Shown here piece by piece: positions 1 through 5,499 of a stretch of DNA of 11,087 nt; position 1 is the stretch's first letter, and each line of letters opens with the position of its first letter. Source of the DNA: Verrucomicrobiota bacterium. GTDB taxonomy: Bacteria > Verrucomicrobiota > Verrucomicrobiia > Chthoniobacterales > JAFAMB01. The notes beneath the pieces were generated by a model that did not search any database, had not been told where the DNA came from, and saw only the letters and a list, made by a program, of their open reading frames with translations. The DNA lies in assembly GCA_019242435.1 (NCBI GenBank), contig JAFAVN010000460.1:1-11087 (forward strand), in the 5' to 3' direction. Position numbers and translations under genes: made by a program.

Positions 1-419
1 GCAACGATAATGCCGGTCAGAAAACCGATTACTAATGAGACTAACATACCGCATAACAATGCGGCTACGATCGCGCCTGCCACCACCGGAGCCGGACTGG
101 ACGGATGGATCAGGTTGGTTAGCACAGCGGCCATAACCAGAGCGGAAAGATTGGCAGTCGAGATGATGGCGAGATTTAAACCGCCGCTCATCAAGGGCAC
201 CATCATGGCGAGCGACAGAATACCAAGCTCAGGCATCTGAAAAGCGATCGCGCGGATGGTATCAGCTGACAAGAAACGAGCCGGCGCGAGGCCTCCAAAG
301 ACTATTACCCCAATCACTACCAAGGCAGCGAGCATCGTGATGGTTGGATCGGCTGTGATCCAGCCCGTGAACCGGGGCCGCGAGGATGTGGCCGCACGAG
401 ACACCAGATCAGGCGGCAT
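1..419 (-). CDS. Sugar ABC transporter permease, RbsC-like (second permease, 3' end cut by window)
   Basis: I translated this open frame by hand; it runs off the window after 139 codons. It is the N-terminal part of an inner-membrane permease of the RbsC/BPD_transp_2 type, which forms the channel of a carbohydrate importer. The product starts MPPDLVSRAA, has a polar N-terminal stretch to about residue 28, and then hydrophobic segments at about 29-48, 64-77, 84-102 and 110-139. The family motif usually read as GGIDLS appears as SGGLNLA (residues 78-84), with Asn in place of the usual Asp. The ATG at 419 overlaps the TGA of the upstream permease by 11 bp, which indicates translational coupling and supports this start. 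It would pair with the other permease as a heterodimer, as in rhaPQ or lsrCD systems. The family call is firm; the substrate is unknown. Confidence 0.85.
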   Translation of the reverse strand, partial: MPPDLVSRAATSSRPRFTGWITADPTITMLAALVVIGVIVFGGLAPARFLSADTIRAIAFQMPELGILSLAMMVPLMSGGLNLAIISTANLSALVMAAVLTNLIHPSSPAPVVAGAIVAALLCGMLVSLVIGFLTGIIV

Positions 420-1374
420 GACGCATCCCTCTTAGTTGGCGTTTGGCCGTATAAGCGGTAGCGGTTACGCTCACCAGTATGACCGCTCCGGTGACCACGC
501 CAAACGCATAGGAAGACACGCCAAGCAGGGTGAGCCCGTTCTGCAGTACAGCTAACAGCAGAATCCCAAGAACTGTCCCGCTTACCGTCCCGATCCCCCC
601 AGAGAGACTGGCCCCACCAAGTACGACCGCAGCCAGCACATCCAGTTCTCGTCCAATCAACGCATAAGGCACAACTTCCTCGACCCGATGCGCCTGTACG
701 ATACCGCCAATTGCCGCCATAAAACCGGAGTAACCATATGCCAGACATTGTAACCCCAGGATATTGCACCCCATTCGTTTCGCGCCTTCCGGATTTCCGC
801 CGAGCCCGTAAATTTGGCGGCCAATCGGGAGCCGGCTCAATAGAATCAAGGTGACGAGCAGTGACAAGGCCGCCACGATCACCGGGAAAGGGATTGATAG
901 AAATGACACATCAGTGGTAAACCAGTTAGGCAGGTTATAGATCGATTTTCCCTGGGTAACAAACATCAAGACGGAGAAATAGAAGGTCATCGTGGAAATC
1001 GTCACGATCACTGAGATAGCTCCCAGATAGTAAATCAGGAGCGCATTCACTGCCCCGAGCAGTGCACCGAATAGCCCTGCCAGGCCGAAAGCGATAAACC
1101 AGTTGCCCCCGAATTGCACCAGAATTACGGCCACCAGAAATTGGCTGACCGCAGCGATGGCCTCGAATGAAATGTCAATTCCACCCGAGATCAGAACTAC
1201 CAGAAGACCGGCCGCCATGATGGCCATCACCGAATAGTTCTCCAACAAGTCACCGATATTGCTGAGCGTTAGAAAACCCGGAGAAAGCGCCGCGAAAAAC
1301 GCTCCCATGATCAGAACGATGCTTCCGATCTGAACGTCATGACGATGAAAGGCGGCTCGCAGGTACTTAGGCAC
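409..1374 (-). CDS. Sugar ABC transporter permease, RbsC-like (first permease)
   Basis: This 321-residue inner-membrane protein has a normal length for RbsC/MglC/RhaP-type permeases and is almost entirely hydrophobic segments. The family motif SGGIDIS is at residues 63-69. The conserved cytoplasmic loop that contacts the ATPase is visible at about 185-204 (GRQIYGLGGNPEGAKRMG), and the C-terminal motif VLGGASLSGGIGTVSG is at 251-266. The start is GTG at 1374. It is preferred because a near-perfect Shine-Dalgarno sequence (GGGAGGTGATC) sits just before it and because it overlaps the ATPase stop codon by 8 bp (GTGCCTAA). The gene ends overlapping the next permease. It forms the transmembrane channel with that permease and is energised by the ATPase encoded upstream. 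Membership of the family is clear; the sugar carried is not known. Confidence 0.93.
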   Translation of the reverse strand: MPKYLRAAFHRHDVQIGSIVLIMGAFFAALSPGFLTLSNIGDLLENYSVMAIMAAGLLVVLISGGIDISFEAIAAVSQFLVAVILVQFGGNWFIAFGLAGLFGALLGAVNALLIYYLGAISVIVTISTMTFYFSVLMFVTQGKSIYNLPNWFTTDVSFLSIPFPVIVAALSLLVTLILLSRLPIGRQIYGLGGNPEGAKRMGCNILGLQCLAYGYSGFMAAIGGIVQAHRVEEVVPYALIGRELDVLAAVVLGGASLSGGIGTVSGTVLGILLLAVLQNGLTLLGVSSYAFGVVTGAVILVSVTATAYTAKRQLRGMRHAA

Positions 1375-2887
1375 TGATCACCTCCCGGAGTTCCTTTTCG
1401 GTCACGGTTGCCGGATGAAATGATGCCGTGATCTGGCCGCCTAACATAACCAGGATTCGATGCGACTGATGCAACACTTCTTCTACCTCATCGGAAATGA
1501 GGATAATAGCCATGCCGCGTCCGGCTAAGCCGGCGATGATTTGATAGATTCCATCTTTGGCGCCGACATCCACACCGACAGTCGGCGAGTCAAGAATCAG
1601 AATCGATGGACTGGTCGCCAGCCATTTTGCGAGGACTACCCGCTGTTGATTGCCTCCGGAAAGCTGCTGCACCGGCTGGTCGGCTGATTTAGTTCTGATA
1701 TGTAACTCTCCCAACCATTGGTCGATGGTGTTGCGCCGGCGGGCGCCGTCGATCAGGCCGAGGGGCCCGGTTAGTTTATTTAGAACTGAAACCACGATGT
1801 TATCCGCGATCGATTGAGGCATTACCAACCCAAGTGAAAGCCGATCTTCGGAAACGTACCCGATACCCGCTCGGACTGCTGCCCGATTGGTTTTTAACCG
1901 GACTGGTTTGCCTTTGACCCGGATCTCACCAGAGTCCGGCGGGTTCATCCCGAACAAGCTCAGCGCCAACTCCGTTCGCCCGGAACCAAGCCGGCCAGTG
2001 ATCCCTAAGATTTCACCAGGCCGGACGGCCATGCTTACCCCTTCGTATTGACCTCGCCGGGTAAGTCCGTGTACCTCGAGAATTGGATCGGCAGTACCCG
2101 AATATGCAGGTTTCAGTGAAGAAGTGTATTTGTGACCGGTCATCAATTCGCTGAGATGATAACGATCTATTTCGCCGGCAGCGAAGGTCCCCACTTTTTG
2201 TCCGTCTCGCAACACCGTGACTCGCTCGGCAATCCGCATAACTTCTTCCAGCTTATGACTGACGAACACGGTCGCGATGCCGTGGCCCTTCAAGACATCA
2301 ACGTTTTGTAACAAAGCATCGATCTCATGATGGGTGAGTGATGCCGTCGGTTCGTCCATTACGACCAGGCGAGCTTCAGCGGCCAGTGCCCGGAGGATCG
2401 CGACCAGTTGTCGGGCCGCTATTGGCAAGCGGCCGACCGCTTCGCCCAGGGGAAGATCGACTCCCAGCCTCGACATCACGCCTTTGGCTTGAGCGGCTAT
2501 CCCTCGCCAGCGCACCACCCGGCCCGGATGTTCCAGGTGGCGTCTAAACACGATGTTCTCGGCTACGGAAAGATTCGGGAACAGCGATAGATCCTGGTAG
2601 ATTATCTGGACTCCGGCCCTTTGTGATGCGGCAGGCGTAAGATGAGCATGGGCCTGTCCGTCGACCATGATCTCACCGCCGTCCGGCGCGTAGACTCCGG
2701 CCAGGATCTTGATCAACGTACTTTTCCCGCAGCCATTTTCGCCGGCCAGGCAATGCACCTCCCCAGGACGAATGGAGAAGTCGACGTTGTTCAGCGCGCG
2801 CACACCGCCAAAGTGCTTGCTGATGCCCAGCATTTCGATGAAGGCAGGGGCGGATTCGGAATGATCCTGGGCGGCGGATGAAGTCAT
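1367..2887 (-). CDS. Sugar ABC transporter ATP-binding protein, RbsA/MglA/RhaT type (two ABC domains)
   Basis: This 506-residue cytoplasmic ATPase powers a carbohydrate importer and has the family's usual length with two fused ABC domains. Domain 1 has Walker A GENGCGKST (49-57), a Q-loop near Q98, Walker B VVMDEP (175-180) with catalytic E179, and switch His H211. Domain 2 has the degenerate Walker A GRLGSGRT (298-305), in which Arg replaces Lys as is usual in this family, and a full signature LSGGNQQ (409-415). Its Walker B region reads LILDSPTVGVD (430-440), so the usual catalytic Glu is Ser434 and the switch position is Asp466. Domain 1 is therefore probably the only hydrolytic site. The ATG at 2887 has an AGGTGA ribosome binding site 7 nt upstream. 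The gene overlaps the downstream permease by 8 bp and is separated from the binding-protein gene by 370 bp. Confidence 0.95.
   Translation of the reverse strand: MTSSAAQDHSESAPAFIEMLGISKHFGGVRALNNVDFSIRPGEVHCLAGENGCGKSTLIKILAGVYAPDGGEIMVDGQAHAHLTPAASQRAGVQIIYQDLSLFPNLSVAENIVFRRHLEHPGRVVRWRGIAAQAKGVMSRLGVDLPLGEAVGRLPIAARQLVAILRALAAEARLVVMDEPTASLTHHEIDALLQNVDVLKGHGIATVFVSHKLEEVMRIAERVTVLRDGQKVGTFAAGEIDRYHLSELMTGHKYTSSLKPAYSGTADPILEVHGLTRRGQYEGVSMAVRPGEILGITGRLGSGRTELALSLFGMNPPDSGEIRVKGKPVRLKTNRAAVRAGIGYVSEDRLSLGLVMPQSIADNIVVSVLNKLTGPLGLIDGARRRNTIDQWLGELHIRTKSADQPVQQLSGGNQQRVVLAKWLATSPSILILDSPTVGVDVGAKDGIYQIIAGLAGRGMAIILISDEVEEVLHQSHRILVMLGGQITASFHPATVTEKELREVISA
1375..1386 (-). promoter_or_regulatory. 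Strong ribosome binding site for the first permease
   Basis: On the minus strand the bases just before the GTG start read GGGAGGTGATCA, matching nearly the whole anti-Shine-Dalgarno tail of 16S rRNA. The GGAGG core is 6 nt from the GTG. The site lies inside the last codons of the ATPase gene. It decides in favour of the GTG at 1374, as the next in-frame ATG is 22 codons further in. Confidence 0.85.
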
Positions 2888-2894
2888 GTACGTG

Positions 2895-2900
2895 TCACCT
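2895..2900 (-). promoter_or_regulatory. Ribosome binding site for the ABC ATPase
   Basis: The minus strand reads AGGTGA here, 7 nt before the ATG at 2887. This fixes the start of the ATPase gene. It also shows that the ATPase can be translated independently of the distant binding-protein gene. Confidence 0.75.
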
Positions 2901-3232
2901 AGCCATAAGGCTTCGTCCTCGAACAGGTAGCGACCGTCCCACTACACCGTTTCCGCAAATCAATCGGCGATATTAACCGCGTGACTGGTACGCTTGCGCC
3001 ACGAAATACAGTCGCCATCCGCGGGATTCTCCTCTGCACTCCGATATCGCCATATCGATCGAGTTCTGTACTCATGATCCCTCGCTGACGCACGCTCGCA
3101 TCTGCTACCGTGGCGACTGCGCTTTGACGTGGAACCAGTTATACGACTTCGGATCATAGTTCGGCTTGGCAACCGCCCGGGCTTCGGCGGGACAGTCGCC
3201 GCTACCTAGGCGGCTGCCCACCTTACTTTCAA

Positions 3233-3246
3233 GGCAATCGATTGCC
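3233..3246 (-). repeat. Perfect 14-bp palindrome just after the binding-protein stop
   Basis: GGCAATCGATTGCC is identical on both strands and begins 11 nt after the binding-protein stop codon in transcription order. It could form a small mRNA hairpin or be a protein-binding site. No T-run follows it, so a terminator role is weak. Confidence 0.5.
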
Positions 3247-3257
3247 GGCTGCCGTCT

Positions 3258-4286
3258 CTACAACCCTAACGCAATCAACTGATCAACCGTGTCCTTATTT
3301 ACCTCTTGATATTTGATTACCCGAATGACGTGGGTATCAGAGTCAACGGTCGCTTTGCCTAGACCTTTGATATCAACTCCGTCCGTAATAGGTGTCCCGT
3401 CGATCACCATCTTCGCGACGTTCACGATTGCTTCGCCGGCTTGTTCCGGATTCCACATGAAACCGTCCAGGATGACTCCCTCTTTAATCAGTTTTTGGCC
3501 TTGGGACGGGATGCAGACGCCGACCAACGATATCTTACCGACCTTGCCTTTTTCTTTGATCGCCCGACCGGCGCCAATCGGCCCGAGGCTGCCAAATGTC
3601 AGTATCCCTTTCAGGTTGGGGTGCGCCAACATCATGTTGATGGCGGTCTTGTAGCTATCATCAACGCTCTCGGCAACGCCGAACCGATCCGCGACCAGTT
3701 TCATTTTTGGATAATGCTCTTTCTGGTAGGCAATGGCGGCGTCCGCCCACAGATTGTGGAGTGGCACGGTCAATGAACCGACGTACACGATATACTCGCC
3801 TTCCTCTCCCATGGCCTTGGCGAGAGATTTCATATGGATCTCGCCATATTCCTTATTATCAATCATCTCGATATCCCACTGCGCGCCTTTCTGGCCGGGA
3901 GATTCGTGGGTAATAACGGGAATACCCGCCTCTTTGGCCCGGTCGAACACGGGCTCAAGCGCTTTGGCATCGTTCGGAACTACTGCGATCAGCTTCACTT
4001 TTTTGGCGATCAAGTCTTCGACCGCCCGCACTTGCTGTGCCGGATCCGCCGTGGTTGGACCGACCATATAAGCATTCAGGTTATCTTCTTTACCGGCTTT
4101 CTGGATACCTTTCTCCATGGCGTTAAACCAGGGGATACCGCCGATCTTTACCACCACCGCGACGTCATCCGCGGCGAACACTTGACTGACAAGTGCTGAA
4201 CAGGAGAGAGCGAGCGCAGCGAATGCTGCGCGATTCAGGGGGACAAGCATGGTTGTTCTTGTTGTTTTTAATGAGTTGCCGCTCAC
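3258..4286 (-). CDS. Periplasmic sugar-binding protein of ABC importer (RhaS/LsrB/RbsB superfamily)
   Basis: The product is a 342-residue periplasmic substrate-binding protein of the Peripla_BP_4 type. A signal peptide with hydrophobic core AAFAALALSC ends near ALVSQVFA (about residue 38). The mature part starts with the strand VAVVVKIGGIPWFNAMEKG (42-60), typical of this superfamily. Motifs shared with RhaS and LsrB proteins follow: GPTTADPAQQ (76-85), AVVPNDAKAL (101-110), HPNLKGILTFG (222-232), a WNP motif (278-280) and DIKGLG (305-310). The GTG at 4286 is the longest start and overlaps a leader-ORF stop, but ATG at 4250 would give a cleaner 26-residue signal peptide. Neither has a well-placed ribosome binding site of its own. 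It would bring substrate to the two permeases encoded downstream. The ligand is not predictable with confidence; rhamnose-like sugars or AI-2 are family precedents only. Confidence 0.92.
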   Translation of the reverse strand: MSGNSLKTTRTTMLVPLNRAAFAALALSCSALVSQVFAADDVAVVVKIGGIPWFNAMEKGIQKAGKEDNLNAYMVGPTTADPAQQVRAVEDLIAKKVKLIAVVPNDAKALEPVFDRAKEAGIPVITHESPGQKGAQWDIEMIDNKEYGEIHMKSLAKAMGEEGEYIVYVGSLTVPLHNLWADAAIAYQKEHYPKMKLVADRFGVAESVDDSYKTAINMMLAHPNLKGILTFGSLGPIGAGRAIKEKGKVGKISLVGVCIPSQGQKLIKEGVILDGFMWNPEQAGEAIVNVAKMVIDGTPITDGVDIKGLGKATVDSDTHVIRVIKYQEVNKDTVDQLIALGL

Positions 4287-4303
4287 CCCTCAGGGGGATG
4301 AGC
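4281..4303 (-). promoter_or_regulatory. Hairpin enclosing the GTG start of the binding-protein gene
   Basis: In the minus-strand RNA, GCUCAUCCC pairs with GGGUGAGC plus one flanking G to give a 9-bp stem with one U-G pair and a loop of about five bases. The GTG start (4284-4286) and the leader stop (4283-4285) lie inside the 3' arm. When folded it would hide the GTG; a ribosome translating the leader would open it. The near-symmetry could instead mark a DNA operator. Confidence 0.45.
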
Positions 4304-4330
4304 AGATCCGTTCATTGCTTGACTAAACAT
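4283..4330 (-). CDS. Candidate 15-residue leader peptide before the binding-protein gene
   Basis: ATG at 4330 opens a short frame encoding MFSQAMNGSAHPPEG and ends at TGA (4283-4285). It has the best ribosome binding site in the area, AGGAAGGA, 7 nt upstream. Its stop overlaps the GTG start of the binding-protein frame as GTGA, in a different frame. This is the layout of a translationally coupled leader. It has no run of one amino acid that would suggest classical attenuation. An indel moving the true start into frame is an alternative explanation. Confidence 0.4.
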   Translation of the reverse strand: MFSQAMNGSAHPPEG

Positions 4331-4337
4331 CGGTGGG

Positions 4338-4345
4338 TCCTTCCT
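4338..4345 (-). promoter_or_regulatory. Strong Shine-Dalgarno sequence (AGGAAGGA)
   Basis: The minus strand reads AGGAAGGA, 7 nt before the ATG of the candidate leader peptide at 4330. No comparable site precedes either possible start of the binding protein, so ribosomes probably load here for this transcript. Confidence 0.55.
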
Positions 4346-4508
4346 GGCTGAAGCCAATCCGGACAACAATGTATAATCGGAGCATTCGAGGAAATTCATC
4401 GATTCGGGGGAGGCCGATGAAAGGATTAGTTAAACGATTTAATTCGTTCGACGTTTTGGATTACGCGAGCGCCTTTGTCAAGCCAACTGGACGAGAAATG
4501 AGGCCTGA

Positions 4509-4552
4509 GGAGTTAAGGAGTTCGAGCAGTTCAAGGAGTTGCCGGAGTTCAA
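4509..4552 (+). repeat. Degenerate GGAGTTCA tandem repeat, cluster downstream of the SDR gene
   Basis: Five imperfect units of 8-10 bp lie head to tail on the plus strand: GGAGTTAA, GGAGTTCG, AGCAGTTCAA, GGAGTTGCC and GGAGTTCAA. The same unit appears in the same orientation on the other side of the SDR gene at 5401-5443. Its function is unknown; it resembles short intergenic repeats that expand by replication slippage. Confidence 0.7.
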
Positions 4553-4647
4553 GAACATTGGCTTACCGGCCGACAGGATTCGACGCCATCTCCCACACCT
4601 CGGTTAAAACGGCCCACCCTAGGTCGGTGAAAACCTCGGTGTTATTT

Positions 4648-5409
4648 CTATCCCCGTCCGACATATGGCATCTTGGTTGCCATTACCGTCATAAACTGAA
4701 CATTGGCCTCAAGCGGGAGGTTTGCCATATAGAGAACAGCGTCGGCCACAATTGATACATCGATCAACGGCTCCGGGCGAATTGAGCCATCTGCCTGCAG
4801 GACCCCGTCCGCCATTCTTACCGCCATTTCGGTCGCGGCATTGCCAATGTCGATCTGGCCACAAGCGATGTCATATTTTCGCCCATCCAACGAGGTCGAT
4901 CTGGTCAGACCGGTCACCGCATGTTTGGTCGCCGTGTAAGGCGCTGAGTTCGGCCGCGGCACATGCGCTGAGATCGAACCATTGTTAACGATCCTGCCTC
5001 CCCGTGGCGTTTGGCGTTTCATGATCCGGAATGCCTCCTGCGTACAAAAGAAGGGGCCGCTCAGGTTTGTCTGTAAGACGCGCTGCCACTGTTCGTCGCT
5101 AATGTCCTCAAGCTCAGCAGCCGGGATCCCCGCCCCGGCATTATTGAATAACACATCCAACCGTCCAAAATGCTGCTCCGTTTTATCGAATAGAGCGCGC
5201 ACCGACGAACGATCGGTAACATCTGCCGAAACTGACAAGGCTTGCGCCTCATCTAGACCGGCGAGCTTTGCCGTTTCCTGCAGAGCGTCCATTCGTCGAC
5301 CAGCCAGAACAACCCGGTAGCCGGCACGCAAAAAGGCGAGCGCAACCGCACGGCCAATGCCGCTACCGGCCCCGGTGATTAAAGCGATTCTCGAGGAATT
5401 GGAGTTCAA
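4648..5409 (-). CDS. Short-chain dehydrogenase/reductase (SDR) family oxidoreductase
   Basis: The product is a 253-residue cytoplasmic NAD(P)-dependent oxidoreductase with the classical SDR length and motifs. It has a Rossmann cofactor site TGAGSGIG (12-19), Asp63 in SADVTD, NNAG (89-92), Asn115, catalytic Ser145 in NNGSIS, and the YxxxK pair Tyr158/Lys162 in YTATK. The C-terminus NVQFMTVMATKMPYVGRG is typical of a widespread SDR subgroup. Arg38 and Arg39 after the second strand (LAGRR) suggest preference for NADP(H). The start is TTG at 5409; no ATG precedes the glycine-rich motif, and no ribosome binding site is obvious. The gene stands alone between the secretion operon and the sugar importer and has repeats on both sides. 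It may oxidise or reduce a sugar or polyol from the importer, but only position supports this. Confidence 0.93.
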   Translation of the reverse strand: MNSNSSRIALITGAGSGIGRAVALAFLRAGYRVVLAGRRMDALQETAKLAGLDEAQALSVSADVTDRSSVRALFDKTEQHFGRLDVLFNNAGAGIPAAELEDISDEQWQRVLQTNLSGPFFCTQEAFRIMKRQTPRGGRIVNNGSISAHVPRPNSAPYTATKHAVTGLTRSTSLDGRKYDIACGQIDIGNAATEMAVRMADGVLQADGSIRPEPLIDVSIVADAVLYMANLPLEANVQFMTVMATKMPYVGRG

Positions 5410-5443
5410 TGCAGTGCGGGAGTGCAGAAGTTCAGGAGTTCAG
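5401..5443 (+). repeat. Degenerate GGAGTTCA tandem repeat, cluster at the 5' end of the SDR gene
   Basis: About five imperfect units of 8-10 bp are read on the plus strand: GGAGTTCAAT, GCAGTGCG, GGAGTGCAG, AAGTTCAG and GAGTTCAG. They match the cluster at 4509-4552 in orientation and period. The first unit covers the TTG start and first codons of the SDR gene, so the repeat has entered its initiation region. On the minus strand the unit reads TGAACTCC and gives no Shine-Dalgarno sequence. Confidence 0.65.
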
Positions 5444-5499
5444 GATGCTGACAACAGACAGAGTGGACCAAATGGACACGCCGGTACTGCTGCACTCCT

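Larger units (their letters stand above)
2888..3257 (-). other. 370-bp spacer between binding protein and ATPase, rich in inverted repeats
   Basis: I see no convincing gene here; the short open frames show no recognisable protein. The spacer contains several inverted repeats. In transcription order they are a perfect 14-bp palindrome GGCAATCGATTGCC (3233-3246), a 7-bp stem with one G-T pair (3194-3200 with 3209-3215), a GC-rich 5-bp stem (3173-3177 with 3186-3190), and a CGATAT/ATATCG stem (3042-3057). None is followed by a clear T-run, so an ordinary intrinsic terminator is not evident. In importers of this kind a hairpin after the binding-protein gene often protects its mRNA or limits read-through, so that binding protein is made in excess. 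That role is inferred here. Confidence 0.5.
4287..4647. other. 361-bp spacer between SDR and binding-protein genes
   Basis: This spacer holds the degenerate GGAGTTC repeat cluster (4509-4552), the leader ORF with its ribosome binding site, and most of the start hairpin. An AT-rich element at 4370-4379 reads TATAAT on the plus strand and TTATAC on the minus strand, so it could be the -10 region of a promoter for the transporter on the minus strand. I find no good -35 partner on either strand. The octamer ACCTCGGT occurs twice at 4597-4604 and 4633-4640, after the SDR stop. No T-rich intrinsic terminator is seen. Confidence 0.45.

Noticed and set aside
317..769. 150-codon minus-strand frame within the first permease gene
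   Set aside because: It is a Trp/Arg/Cys-rich shadow of the permease in another frame; the permease has the family motifs.
2899..3172. Two minus-strand open frames in the spacer before the ATPase (64 and 70 codons)
   Set aside because: They overlap in different frames, are rich in Arg and Ser, show no domain or hydrophobic pattern, and lie in the inverted-repeat region; most likely chance frames.
4509..4552. Repeat cluster as a CRISPR array
   Set aside because: Units are 8-10 bp, imperfect and contiguous, with no spacers of constant length and no cas genes nearby.
4597..4640. ACCTCGGT direct repeat as a terminator or operator after the SDR gene
   Set aside because: Two direct 8-mers without an inverted partner or T-run are too little to support a terminator, and no regulator is nearby.
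4509..5443. SDR gene as an insertion-sequence cargo
   Set aside because: No transposase, terminal inverted repeats or target-site duplication are visible; only the short tandem repeats flank it.
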